A stretch of 64,000 nt of DNA, from contig NZ_CAJTYX010000001.1 of assembly GCF_910583865.1 (NCBI RefSeq), forward strand, positions 62,001 through 126,000. The letters are read 5' to 3'. Positions 19,101 through 28,500 of the stretch are shown piece by piece (position 1 is the stretch's first letter; every line of letters begins with the position of its first letter). A program made the translations under genes and the position numbers. The notes beneath the pieces are model-generated. The model ran no database searches. It was given only the letters and a program-made list of their open reading frames with translations, and was not told the DNA's origin. This DNA comes from an uncultured Muribaculum sp. GTDB taxonomy: Bacteria > Bacteroidota > Bacteroidia > Bacteroidales > Muribaculaceae.

Positions 19101-22100
19101 AGGGTTGCCCATCACCGCCATGCGGTTGGATTCGTTGTCGGGGTCGCGCCCGGTGAACAACGTAGTATAGCCTACCCCGCTGGCAGGATCATGCTTTGCA
19201 CGGTTGCGCTCCTTCTTGAGGTTGACAAGCTCCTGAAGGGCGAAATCGAAGCGGTTGGAGAGCGGCCACACAGCGTAGCGGTCCTCGACGTTGTCCTGCG
19301 CATACTTCTTGTGAGGCGTAAGAGTCAAAGGTATCTCGTACTCATAATAATTGTTTTTCACGTCCGAGCCGAGGCGCAGGAATATCGACAGCTCGCCGCT
19401 GCGGAGATTGGTGACATTCTCTATAAGGCTCTCGGCATGCACCCACATCTGGAGGCGCTTGTAGTTGCGCAGGTCGTGCTGCGTGTTGCGGTAGACGGCA
19501 CGCGCGTCACCGGCCTGAAGGCCGAGCACCTTGAGCGACATCGACTGCTCGTTGAGCTGCAGGATCTGCGACTGCCCCGGATCTGTGGCTCGCGTCACCC
19601 CGGGAGGAAGCACGTAGTTGACCGGCTCTCGCCCGGCGTTCTCCTCGATGTTGACCACTGATATGTCAAGTTCGCCCTCGGCGGGAGAGTCGCCACGGGT
19701 GTTGAGCGAAAAGTCGTAGGGACGCCACTCACCGCGCACCAGCTCGAGTGTGGCGAAGCGCAGATGGGTAGTGGCCTTGAAACCGGTCATGAACATACGC
19801 ATGAAGCGCACGGTGGAGAAGTCGTTGATCGAGCCAACCACGCGCTCATAGTCGGAAAGAGGTATCTTGAACTGGTACCATTCCGCCATCTGGGTGGATC
19901 CGTCGCGGCATATCACGGGCGAAACCTGCTTGTCGGTGATGTAATTCTTCCCGACCACCAGATCCTCGGGACGTAGTGATACCTTATACTGGAAGTAGCG
20001 CTCATACTCGTTGAGGGTGTTGTCCTGGTTGATGTCCTCCACGTCAGGTCCGGTGCGCGCGCTCTGATATAGCGGCTCCGGTGCGTCGGAGGGCGACAGC
20101 GAGTTGCCTTCGACACCGTTGTAACGCTTGTAACGTTCGAGCACACCGAGACGCCTCTCGTCGTAGTCGTAGCCACGATAGAAGTGGTAATTGTCGCCTG
20201 CAGGGTCGTTGAACGGGGAGAACTGGTCGGAGTACATGCGGTCGAGAGCGTCCGGAGCAAGTTTACGCCGCAGTCCGTCAAGATAGTCGGAATAAGAGCT
20301 GAAAGTAAACTCCTCATCATTTTTCAGACCATCGAGCCCCACGTCCTGCACCAAACGCGAACCGGCATTGTTGTCAAAGGCGTATGTGAGCGAATTCTGG
20401 CGCGAGACACGTCCCCACACTGTCTCTTCGAGAAACTGGTTGTTGCCGTCGTAAGGTATGCCGTTCTCATAGCTCTTGAGTCCATCCTTCAAGATATCCT
20501 CGCTGACCTCGCCGAAGTTGATGTAGAAATCACCACCTTCGGTGTTCGGATTGTCGGGATCTAGAAACGGGTTGAGAAGCCAGAACTGCACATACTCGAT
20601 GTTGGCCTGCTCGAAATTGGTGTTGTCAAGGCGTCGCATGATGCCACCCCAACGCTTTTCAGGCTGCATGAGATTTCCCTGATCGTCGATGTTGACGGCA
20701 TCGAGGTTGTAGGGTCCGCGCTCGGTAGGATAAAACGACAGGTTGAGCGTCTGAATGAGGTTGGACTCTCCGTAGGCAAGCTGACGGTCGGGGAATATCT
20801 CGGTCGATGTCACCTCGCGCACATAAGGGTTGGAGAGCTGCTTGAGGTCGGAAGCGATGTAACCGGGGCAGAGCGACGAGTTGCGCTGCGTGAACATGCG
20901 GTCGATATAGTACCACGCCAGCAACGCTCGGTTCTTGCCATAGTCTACGTTGTTGCTGAGTGCCGCCTCAGGGAAAAGAGCGTTGTTACCTTGCTGATAA
21001 GGAGTGGAAGCAAGAGACCATGCATAGGGAGAACGCAGGTCTATACCCGTCTGTGTCGACTCGAAGTCGTCTACATAGGATGACCCCTTGTTGGAGCCTG
21101 ACTTCTGTTTATGTGGCTGCAGTCGGGCAGCCTCGGCCTGTATGCTCAGTGTCGACGGCTGTGTAGCGTTGACGGTGGGAATCTTGTTGAGAAGATTCGT
21201 CAACCACATGAATCGCGTGTTGTAGGCGAGGTTTATGCCGAACATTGTGTTGTTGACGGTCTCATCGCCTATATTGACTTTCTCGGTCAAAGCTTTCTCA
21301 GAGAAATGCATTATGGTGGCCCCGAGGTTGAAGTCCTTGCTGAACTTGTAGTTAAGGTCAAGTCCGAGGAGGGTCTTTCGCTGAAGGTTGAACATCGACT
21401 GGTTTTCGAGCGTGACCGATATGCTCTGACCCGAGTCGATGATGCTCTGGTTGGTTATGGTGACCACTCCCATGGCATAGTCGACGGTATAGTCGGAATT
21501 CTCGGTAAGCCGCACGCCACCGGCCATCACCACCACCGATCCACGCGGCACGTTCATGGCGTTGAGGCGTATCTGCGAACCTCCGGAGGCCTGGTATTCT
21601 CCTGAGATTACGTATTTGTTCTTGTGGGCGAACTGGCGTGCCACCACAAGAGTGGAGTCGTAAAGCTCGGGATAGGTGTAGTTTTCTGCGATGACAGGGT
21701 TGCCGATCGATTTCTCAAGATGTGATCCGAACGGCTCGGCCACAGGGAAGATAATCTTACCGGAAGATGCAAGCACCGTATAGCCCTCGATGAAATCGAA
21801 GAATCCGTCGGGATTCCCCTCCTGGTTGGAGTCGAGACGGTCGAGGTTCATCACCTGCAGGAGCGGTTTGTCGGTGAGTCCGGGCACGGGAAGATAATTG
21901 ATCTGCGTGCCGGTCGTATCGCTCAGATACTTGATGTTTAGGCGGAAGTTGCTCTTCTCCACCTGGTATGCGCCGAGCGAATATACATTCTTCATCATTA
22001 GCTTCCACATAGGCACCCGCGGGGAGGTGGTCGTGTTTTTAAGCATCTTGACGAAAAGAGCGTCGGACGACGTAGTGATGTCGGCGGAGAATTCTCCGAC

Positions 22101-23660
22101 CTGGTAGACTTGCCCGCGATAAGTGTACTCGTAAGCCACGCCAAGCACTTCGTCGGCGTTGAGGGCGGTTTTCAGAGATATATATCCGAGAGTGGAGTTG
22201 AGGGTGTATTCCGATGACTGGAGCAGACGTGCGCTCTCCACTTTCTCGAAGTCACGGCCACCCTCTATGCCGAACGCCTGCAAGGGGTCGAGAGCCTGAG
22301 TGACGGTGTTGATGTTGCGTGCTCCCGGATATTCGGTCTTTATTATCTCCAGAAGGGCGTTGGAGGTGTTGGATGGATTGGGCACTGCGGGATTGGGTCG
22401 CCAGTAATCGCTGGCAAGCACCTGACTCTCGCCGAGATCCATGAATGAGACAATATTGCGCGACTGGTTGTAATTGCCGCTCTTGTTGGTGACCCACACT
22501 TCGATGCGCGTAATCTTTACTCCGGAAGCCACGTATGGGAGCTTCGATGCGAATGTGTCGTAATTGTCGCGGAAGAAGTGGGCGAGGAAGAAGTGACGGT
22601 TCTGGTCGTACTGGTCGGCGTTGACCGAGAACTTGGTGGTCTGCACGCCGCCCTTGGTCGATACCGACCGCGACTCGCTGTTCTGCTGCGAGACAAGGGC
22701 TGTCGCGGTAAGCTTTCCGAACTGTAATGTTGATTTTATACCGAAGAGTGCAGAGCTACCGCGAATAAGCGACGAACCTGTGGTCATCGACACGTTACCG
22801 GCCTCTATGCTCTTCACGATGTCATCCTCCTTGCCTTCATAAGCAAGAGTGATATTCTTGGAGTCAAAGTCGAAAGTGGCGTCGGTATTGTAGTTGAGAC
22901 CGAACTTCATGCGGTCGCCTACAGAAGCGTTGACGTTGGCCTGTATCTTCTGGTCGAAGTCAAAATAAGTGCGCCGCCGGGCTGTCAGTGACAGAGCCGG
23001 ATTGTCGGTCTTGTTGCTCTTGACACCCATCGACATCTGCACGGAGCCGGTGGTCTTGAGTTTGACACCGCCGGGACCGAAAATCTTCTCTAAAGGCCCG
23101 AGGGCGAAGTTCATGTCGAGCACGTTGAACGGCTCCTTATCCTTGACACCCTGCACCAGCTCTCCGTTGCGCTTGTTGAAGTACTGCTGCATGGAACGCC
23201 TGAGTTGCAACTGGTTGTATTGCTCCGGAGTCAGCATGAATGGTGTGGCTATGTCAAACTCGCCGACCTTTGTGCGCACGATGTAGCATCCGGACTCGAT
23301 ATCATACTCTACTTCGGTGCGGATGTTGGATGGAGTGGACAGGTCGGCGGCAAGTTCGTCCTCGGCGAGGGCCTGGTAATCAGGCGGTATGGTGGGAGTA
23401 AGCACCGGGAGGCCCGAACTGTCGGGAAGCGAGGAAAGTCCTGTAACCGGGATGTCGCGCGATGGAGGCGGTGGAGGCATTATGGCCGGGTCACGATACT
23501 GCGGAGATGCAAGCGCACGAGGGATAGCCACCCCCCAAAGCAACATGGCCACGACAACCGCCAGAAACAGCATCGTGGTATATTGCGTTGGCCTATAGCC
23601 TTTTGCCGACTTCAAAAGTCGCAAGAAATGTATATATAACTCCGGTCTGTTAAGTCCCAT
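16143..23660 (-). CDS. sprA: Type IX secretion outer-membrane translocon SprA (Sov)
   Basis: 2505 residues, within the size range of SprA. It forms the very large single-chain beta-barrel through which type IX cargo crosses the outer membrane. A hydrophobic segment at residues 28-50 (MLFLAVVVAMLLWGVAIP) is the export signal. The N-terminal region has the FNVLDMNFALGPLEKIFGPG stretch followed by repeated SprA_N-type barrel strands (YNTDATFDFDSKNI, VSMTTGSSLIRG). The C-terminus is barrel-like (TFNLNLAR). SprA is essential for gliding and secretion in flavobacteria and for gingipain export (Sov) in Porphyromonas. Other type IX genes are not visible here, but probable cargo lies about 2 kb upstream (25535-29887). 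Confidence 0.95.
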   Translation of the reverse strand: MGLNRPELYIHFLRLLKSAKGYRPTQYTTMLFLAVVVAMLLWGVAIPRALASPQYRDPAIMPPPPPSRDIPVTGLSSLPDSSGLPVLTPTIPPDYQALAEDELAADLSTPSNIRTEVEYDIESGCYIVRTKVGEFDIATPFMLTPEQYNQLQLRRSMQQYFNKRNGELVQGVKDKEPFNVLDMNFALGPLEKIFGPGGVKLKTTGSVQMSMGVKSNKTDNPALSLTARRRTYFDFDQKIQANVNASVGDRMKFGLNYNTDATFDFDSKNITLAYEGKEDDIVKSIEAGNVSMTTGSSLIRGSSALFGIKSTLQFGKLTATALVSQQNSESRSVSTKGGVQTTKFSVNADQYDQNRHFFLAHFFRDNYDTFASKLPYVASGVKITRIEVWVTNKSGNYNQSRNIVSFMDLGESQVLASDYWRPNPAVPNPSNTSNALLEIIKTEYPGARNINTVTQALDPLQAFGIEGGRDFEKVESARLLQSSEYTLNSTLGYISLKTALNADEVLGVAYEYTYRGQVYQVGEFSADITTSSDALFVKMLKNTTTSPRVPMWKLMMKNVYSLGAYQVEKSNFRLNIKYLSDTTGTQINYLPVPGLTDKPLLQVMNLDRLDSNQEGNPDGFFDFIEGYTVLASSGKIIFPVAEPFGSHLEKSIGNPVIAENYTYPELYDSTLVVARQFAHKNKYVISGEYQASGGSQIRLNAMNVPRGSVVVMAGGVRLTENSDYTVDYAMGVVTITNQSIIDSGQSISVTLENQSMFNLQRKTLLGLDLNYKFSKDFNLGATIMHFSEKALTEKVNIGDETVNNTMFGINLAYNTRFMWLTNLLNKIPTVNATQPSTLSIQAEAARLQPHKQKSGSNKGSSYVDDFESTQTGIDLRSPYAWSLASTPYQQGNNALFPEAALSNNVDYGKNRALLAWYYIDRMFTQRNSSLCPGYIASDLKQLSNPYVREVTSTEIFPDRQLAYGESNLIQTLNLSFYPTERGPYNLDAVNIDDQGNLMQPEKRWGGIMRRLDNTNFEQANIEYVQFWLLNPFLDPDNPNTEGGDFYINFGEVSEDILKDGLKSYENGIPYDGNNQFLEETVWGRVSRQNSLTYAFDNNAGSRLVQDVGLDGLKNDEEFTFSSYSDYLDGLRRKLAPDALDRMYSDQFSPFNDPAGDNYHFYRGYDYDERRLGVLERYKRYNGVEGNSLSPSDAPEPLYQSARTGPDVEDINQDNTLNEYERYFQYKVSLRPEDLVVGKNYITDKQVSPVICRDGSTQMAEWYQFKIPLSDYERVVGSINDFSTVRFMRMFMTGFKATTHLRFATLELVRGEWRPYDFSLNTRGDSPAEGELDISVVNIEENAGREPVNYVLPPGVTRATDPGQSQILQLNEQSMSLKVLGLQAGDARAVYRNTQHDLRNYKRLQMWVHAESLIENVTNLRSGELSIFLRLGSDVKNNYYEYEIPLTLTPHKKYAQDNVEDRYAVWPLSNRFDFALQELVNLKKERNRAKHDPASGVGYTTLFTGRDPDNESNRMAVMGNPSLSDVRVMMIGVRNNASTARDGIVWVNELKVTDFDESGGWAAKANVNLGVSDIATLNFGTHIETAGFGGVDQPLNARRMDDYRQFNFAVQADMGRFFPEKLKLKAPVYYSVSNETTLPKYNPLDQDVLLKDALDEAATKAERDSIRDYAIEKTTIKSFSISGLQFDRRSEKPMPWDPANFVFNFSFNKRHNTDPTTEYENTNDYRGSLQYSWSPYLKGLKPFGWMKSKNRNLKFFKEWEVNYLPSNISFLTTMSRYYYEQQTRSEVDQMMKLPVAVSKNFLWDRQLNLTWNLTKQLTFNFSSNTSARIEEPVGAVNRRLFPDRYKEWRDTVIRSILHLGTPWAYNQTFTANYKAPFSRIPVVDFLTGSVTYNATYRWDRGATVDGEKVGNTIANQGAWNFDGRINLEGLYNKFSYLKKINQRFSSSKRPTAPRKAKRFERTFKLNADTSLVIRHNLRNRKVKVTAATTDGKPFPVSTRVKDLNTVEVLTRGDQNIKFTVIEVLKDDKSIWREIGEHATRFAMLTRSVNIRYRTSHSMSLPLFGPDIGNVFGQSRSYGPMSPGLDFAFGFSGEDYVVKAKERGWLMIDDNQTSPSIWSTTNEFNLDIDLEPVRGLKIKLTNNRTDNHSSQVQFMYADMPTTRSGSYTKTHCALRTALRTSRAEDGYNSAAFNQFLENIPVIARRIEARYAGTTYPTGGFMADNPNAGRPFSTSVGEANRASSDVLIPAFIAAYTGVDARKIYLTPFPKLADMLPNWRVTYDGLIRIGRLSNIFKTITLNHAYQCTYTVGSYGSYLNWMQVGRGDMGFVPNADGAPIPSSPYNISTVSITEKFAPLIGVAVTLKNELKFNAEYRDGRTLTLNSDAGQLVEANTRNITAGVGYKIVGFNTVLKMRGSGQGISNDLTINADFSYQQTQALIRRIETNYTQATSGTRTIGFNLSASYVMSRRMTISAYIDHQVNTPLISSSAYPTTNSNYGITFNLNLAR

Positions 23661-23734
23661 TCATGGAAAGGACGCCCTTACTGTGGAGGCATCCGCATGC
23701 ACTATTAACGTGCTCCCCGTCCCGTTTATTTTAA

Positions 23735-23750
23735 GAGGTTGTCTAAAAAC
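23735..23750 (+). repeat. Solitary copy of the element end motif
   Basis: GAGGTTGTCTAAAAAC, directly preceded by TAA, matches the terminal sequence of the element at 30045-30377 in 15 of 16 bases. No clear second arm follows, so it may be a relic or a solo end. Confidence 0.45.
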
Positions 23751-23771
23751 GCCCACCTATAACTATACATA

Positions 23772-25088
23772 TCAGCACTCCGCAGAGAAAGAATGCCAGC
23801 GACGGTAGGCGTAGCCGAGCATTGAGAAGGCGGCACGGTCGAGTTCCTCACGGAACTGAGGTGCGGCGATGGATATAAGCATACGCGCACGGTCAATCAT
23901 GTTCCTACCACGGAGATTGACAGCGCCGTACTCTGTAACGACCCAGTTGGTCTGGAAGCGGGTTGTCACGACCCCGGCCCCGGAGGTAAGCACGGGCTTT
24001 ATCTTACTTTGACCGCCCGAAGTGGTCGAAAGCATTGCTATGAAAGATTGTCCGCCAACACTGCGCGACGAGCCGTAGACGAAATCCTGCTGGCCGCCTA
24101 CGCCGGAATAGATGCGCGTGCCGATGGAATCGGCGCACACCTGACCGGAAAGATCGATTTCAAGACAGGAGTTGATGGCGGCCATATTGTGGTTCTGTGC
24201 TATGACGAATGGATCGTTCACCCATGCTATGTCACGGAATATGACGCCCGTGTTATGGTCAAGAAAATCGTACAGACGGCGTGTGCCCAGGGCAAGAGAT
24301 GCCACAGAGCGTCCAGGCTCTACCTGTTTGCATGAGTTGTCGACAACCCCCGACTCAATCAGAGGCATCATGCCGTCGGTCATCGCCTCGGTGTGCAGCC
24401 CGAGATGCTTGTGGGAGCATAGGGAGTGAAGAACGGCGTTGGGTATCGTGCCTACACCGACCTGCAGCACCGCCCCGTCGGGAATCCGCTCGGCAATGTA
24501 GCGCCCTATGCGCAGTTCGTTTTCGGTAGGCGGAGTGTCGGGCGTCTCGGCCAAAGGATCGTTGACATTCACCAAAGCATCGATTCTCGACATATGTATC
24601 ACGGAATCTCCATATGTAAATGGCATGAGTGGATTTATCTGCGCTATGATAATTTTCGCACACTCCACGGCGGACGGCGTAAGATCGGCCGACACCCCGA
24701 AAGACACGTAGCCATCCTTGTCCGGCAACGAACAGTTGATAAAGGCCACATCGAGCTTTATAGTGCCGTCACGGAAAAGCTGCGGTACCTGGCCGAAAAA
24801 TCGCGGTGTAGTGGTAGCGTACCCCTGGTTGACCCATCCGCGCACTGCGTTTGACACGAAAAACGAATCGATAAGGAAGGAATCCTTCAATGATGGATCG
24901 CACAACGGTGAAACACGTCGGCCGAGAGCGAAAGCGTTGAACAGCACCACGTCGCGCAACTCGTCGCCACGCCTTGCGAGTGCCGCGATCAAAGCTTCAG
25001 GAATAGAACAACTGCCTTGGACGAACACGTGATCGCCGCTCTTGACCATTTTCACCGCTTCGTCCGGTGTCATATACTTGGATTCCAT
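23772..25088 (-). CDS. Acetyl-CoA hydrolase/transferase family protein
   Basis: 438 residues, the full length of the family that moves CoA between short-chain acids (acetate, succinate, 4-hydroxybutyrate, butyrate). The conserved segments are present: VKSGDHVFVQGSCSIP near the N-terminus, the glycine loop LQVGVGTIPNAV (209-219), and LHTEAMTDG, whose Glu234 is the expected catalytic carboxylate that forms the glutamyl-CoA thioester. The last third holds GGQQDFVYGSSRS and VVTEYGAVNLRG. The sequence does not fix the acyl substrate. A fermentative role is likely in an anaerobe. It lies upstream of sprA on the same strand, but the two share no obvious function. Confidence 0.88.
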   Translation of the reverse strand: MESKYMTPDEAVKMVKSGDHVFVQGSCSIPEALIAALARRGDELRDVVLFNAFALGRRVSPLCDPSLKDSFLIDSFFVSNAVRGWVNQGYATTTPRFFGQVPQLFRDGTIKLDVAFINCSLPDKDGYVSFGVSADLTPSAVECAKIIIAQINPLMPFTYGDSVIHMSRIDALVNVNDPLAETPDTPPTENELRIGRYIAERIPDGAVLQVGVGTIPNAVLHSLCSHKHLGLHTEAMTDGMMPLIESGVVDNSCKQVEPGRSVASLALGTRRLYDFLDHNTGVIFRDIAWVNDPFVIAQNHNMAAINSCLEIDLSGQVCADSIGTRIYSGVGGQQDFVYGSSRSVGGQSFIAMLSTTSGGQSKIKPVLTSGAGVVTTRFQTNWVVTEYGAVNLRGRNMIDRARMLISIAAPQFREELDRAAFSMLGYAYRRWHSFSAEC

Positions 25089-25205
25089 ATCTTCTTCACT
25101 TTAATTCAACGAACCATGATAATGAACCGACTGAAAGTAAAGCTACTGAATCAGTCCTACATGGTAAACGCGCCCGTTTTTTTACACACTTCGGGGAGTT
25201 TTGTG

Positions 25206-25235
25206 CAAAGATAGGATATTTTTCCGAATCACAAA
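25206..25235 (-). promoter_or_regulatory. Candidate promoter of the CoA-transferase gene
   Basis: Minus-strand TTTG (25232-25235), 18-base spacer, TATCTTTG (25206-25213). The spacer is one base shorter than the usual minimum. The 5' leader would be about 110 bases. Confidence 0.5.
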
Positions 25236-25315
25236 GCGAATATACGGATATTATGCAACAAATAATCCATATCGACAAATTGACGGCCAAAGCACACCTA
25301 CTAAAAAAGAAAGAC

Positions 25316-25443
25316 GAGGGTGTGTCATAATGGCTCATCTGGGTCGTCGTTATCGACATTCGGCTTTGGTCACGTAGGGAACTACGCTCCCATCAGCCTC
25401 AGTCTCAGCCCCTACCATCTGAGGCCATTCTGACAGCACCCTC
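25316..25443 (-). repeat. Short palindromic element C, relative of elements A and B
   Basis: Imperfect terminal inverted repeats (25316-25337 with 25420-25443, starting GAGGGTG) enclose a core that on the minus strand reads GGGAGCGTAGTTCCCTACG followed by TGAC. This parallels GGAGCATAGTGGGCTATG followed by TGAC in elements A and B, with the same hairpin design but different paired bases. No direct repeat is visible at its borders. It lies behind the terminator of the gene at 25535. Confidence 0.55.
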
Positions 25444-25455
25444 CCGTCCGGACAC

Positions 25456-25492
25456 AAAAACGGCGGTATGCCGAATTTAGACACACCGCCGT
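25456..25492 (-). terminator. Terminator of the large secreted protein gene
   Basis: On the minus strand an 8-bp GC-rich stem (25485-25492 with 25460-25467) is followed by five T residues, 43 bases after the stop codon at 25535. Confidence 0.65.
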
Positions 25493-25534
25493 CTTGGTTA
25501 CATTGACCGTCCGGGAAAACCGGATGGCATCAGA

Positions 25535-28500
25535 TCAGCGTACGGCTACCTTCAGAGTAACGGTAGCAGAATCGGAGGAAGCTGCCGAAACAAGGTAGAC
25601 ACCCGGAGCGACACCGAGACCGACTACCGTGCGACCCGGCTCTACATGATGGACAGCGACTACAGAACCGGCGGCATTGTAGACAGTGAGCATTACCTCA
25701 GAAGTAGCATCGACGGTGACATCACCACGAATGTCCGCTTTCAAGGAAAGAGCGCCCGATGATGCATCGACGTCGGAGATTGACGAGCTGCCACGCGTGT
25801 AGGGTGTATAGAGTCCTACAATCTCAGCCTCGTCGATTTTGTCGAACATGGCCGTTCCAAATGCCGTTGCCTTACCGGTGGCAGGGTCAATTTCATGTAT
25901 AGCACCGTTGACAGCATCGGAGGTGTGCGCCCAGAAGAGGCGTCCGGTGTTATGGTCGAAAGCCATTGACTGAAGATACTTGACAGAACCGACACCGGTC
26001 TCGCCCACGAGCGAAGGAGCAGCCGTCGAGGCATCGACCGAATACAGCTTACCGTCATCGGATATGGCATAGAGCTTCCCTGAAAGATCACATGCGAGCG
26101 TGCGGACGATGAAGCCTACAGTTCCGACAAGTTCGGTGGTGCCATCTTCCGTATTCACCTTGACAAGCTGCACGTTGTCGGCATCGCCATCGGGACGCAA
26201 CGCATACATGGTCGATGTAGAGTAGTCGTAGGCCATATCGAGGATATAGTCATCGGTATTGTCGATGGCACGCTGAACGGTCCATGTGACAGGATCAATC
26301 TCTACAAACTGACGTGAAGCGCCATACCATGTCGCGGTATATCCATAGAACTTGCCGTCGACACATTCACCGGCAATCACGAGAGCATCGTTGGGAGTGA
26401 CCTCACACAGGTAGGAAGCACCCTCGGGGTTATTGCTCTGTAGCTTCATGAATCCGGCGTTGCCATAAGCGCTCCAACGATAGCCGAAAAGTTCCACATT
26501 CTTGATGTTGGGAATAAGCTGAGTGCATGCATCGTTGGCAGGTGTCTCATCGCCATCTACAGAAGTATAGGCGGTAAACTCATGCACACCTTCGGGCATC
26601 TCCATGTCGCAGACGGTAACATCGGCCGACTCACCCTTGGCGAGCGTGCCCTCAAACGTCTTGCTGACCGGAGCATCGTCGCCAAGCTTCACCGACACGG
26701 GGAAACCGGATACAGGCTTCTCGCCGAAGTTAGTCACGGTTACAGTCACAGTAACGGAATTGCGCATCTCCGTCGACTTGACAGGCGAGACGAAAGCCAC
26801 CACACCGGCATCAATGTCCTTGCTGCGCGAGATCGACTCGGAATAAGCCTTGGCCGACTCCCCACCGAGATACACTGCCGACACGGCATAGCTGTATGTG
26901 CCGGAGACGAGCGAAGCCCAACCTTCGTCGGTAAACGCAAGCTCGCTTACGGGAGCGGATGTGAGTTTCTCCCACCCTTCAGAACCGGCAGCCGAACGAT
27001 AGACATTATAGGAGCATTTGGGAGCATCAGGATTCTCGGCAATGGAGACCTCAGTGCCCGGCACTACACATTCCGCCATTATACACCACGGATAGAAACC
27101 GTCATAGACGTAACCGCCATCGTCGCTCCATTTGAGCATATTGTTGCCACCGGTCTCCGGCGACTTCTTGGCGGTGCCGACAGGAGATTTCGAGGCGTTG
27201 ACACACTGAATGCCCACTATATAGTCGGCATCGGCTTTTATCTCGGCTGGATTGTCGAAGCGGACGGTAACCCACGAGCCGGACTCTGTAATCGACTCGG
27301 CGGGAACCGGCTGCGCCGCCACCTCCTCATTGTCATCGCGAGTACCCTTCCACACCTTGGCGACGAAAGTGCCTTGAGTGGCCTTGAGGTACACCTTCAC
27401 AGAACCTACCGACAGTCCGGCCATCTTCTTGGATGCGATAAGATCCTTGCTGAAATAATGGCCCACATTGTAGTTGGTGCTCGAATAGTCCCCACCATTG
27501 CTGTCGACCACCGATACATCGCCCACCGACTTCCATCCGGCCTCACCGTCGCGTGAAAGCGGGTCGAGCCATGTCAGCGCCACAGAACTTCCGTCAGCAG
27601 CAACCTTAGCATCGACTCCATAGGTGGCAATCATAGCGCGATCCAGTGTAACCTCGTCGAGAGCAACAGCAGCGCCGGTAGTGTTGTTGACAGCCGCCGT
27701 ATAGATGTCATAGAGCGGATATTCTATCGAAAGGGTATAGTCCTTTCCCGAATATACCGTATCGAACTTCCATCGCCCTTCGGCATCGGCTGTGACAGAG
27801 ACATCCTCATAGCCTGAAAGACTTACAACAGCTCCGGCAGCCGCCTTTCGGGTATCTCCCGCGATGACTGTGCCGGAAAGCGCATAGTTGGCAAGCTGAG
27901 TCATTGTAATATCCTTCACCGTAGTCTCTCCATCGACGACGGTGACGGATGTGCTGACATCTTCATAACCTGCGACTGTCACAGTAAGCACATCGGCTGC
28001 TACAGGCACGTGGGGGAATGCATACGTTCCGTCAGAGGCGGTGACGGCCGCCATTCCGGCATATGCCGGAATGCTTACGGTAGCCCCGGATATGGGACGT
28101 CCGGTAGCGGCATCGGTTACCGTGCCGGATAGAGCGCCCATATTCTTGGGACTGATTATGAAACGTGTGGAAGGGAGCTGCGCCACAGCCTTGTCATACG
28201 ATCCGGCAGCGGGAAGCGACGTGATATCAACCGCATCGTAGACCGATTTACGGAAGCTACGTGCAGCCCCGTCGATTTCAGCAGACAGAAACCTGTCGGA
28301 ATATGAACCCTGCGGGCTACCGTCTTTTATGAACGTCACCAGAAGATTGCCGCCTGTGTAGGAATACGGCTCCGTGAGCACCACTTCAAGGTCGCATGTT
28401 CCATAGCATAATGTGATATCGCCCTTATAGACCTCCTTCGACGTCGACATGTCGGCATACCCGGAAGTCAGGTCGGACAGTTCCGTCGATGCCATGTAGA

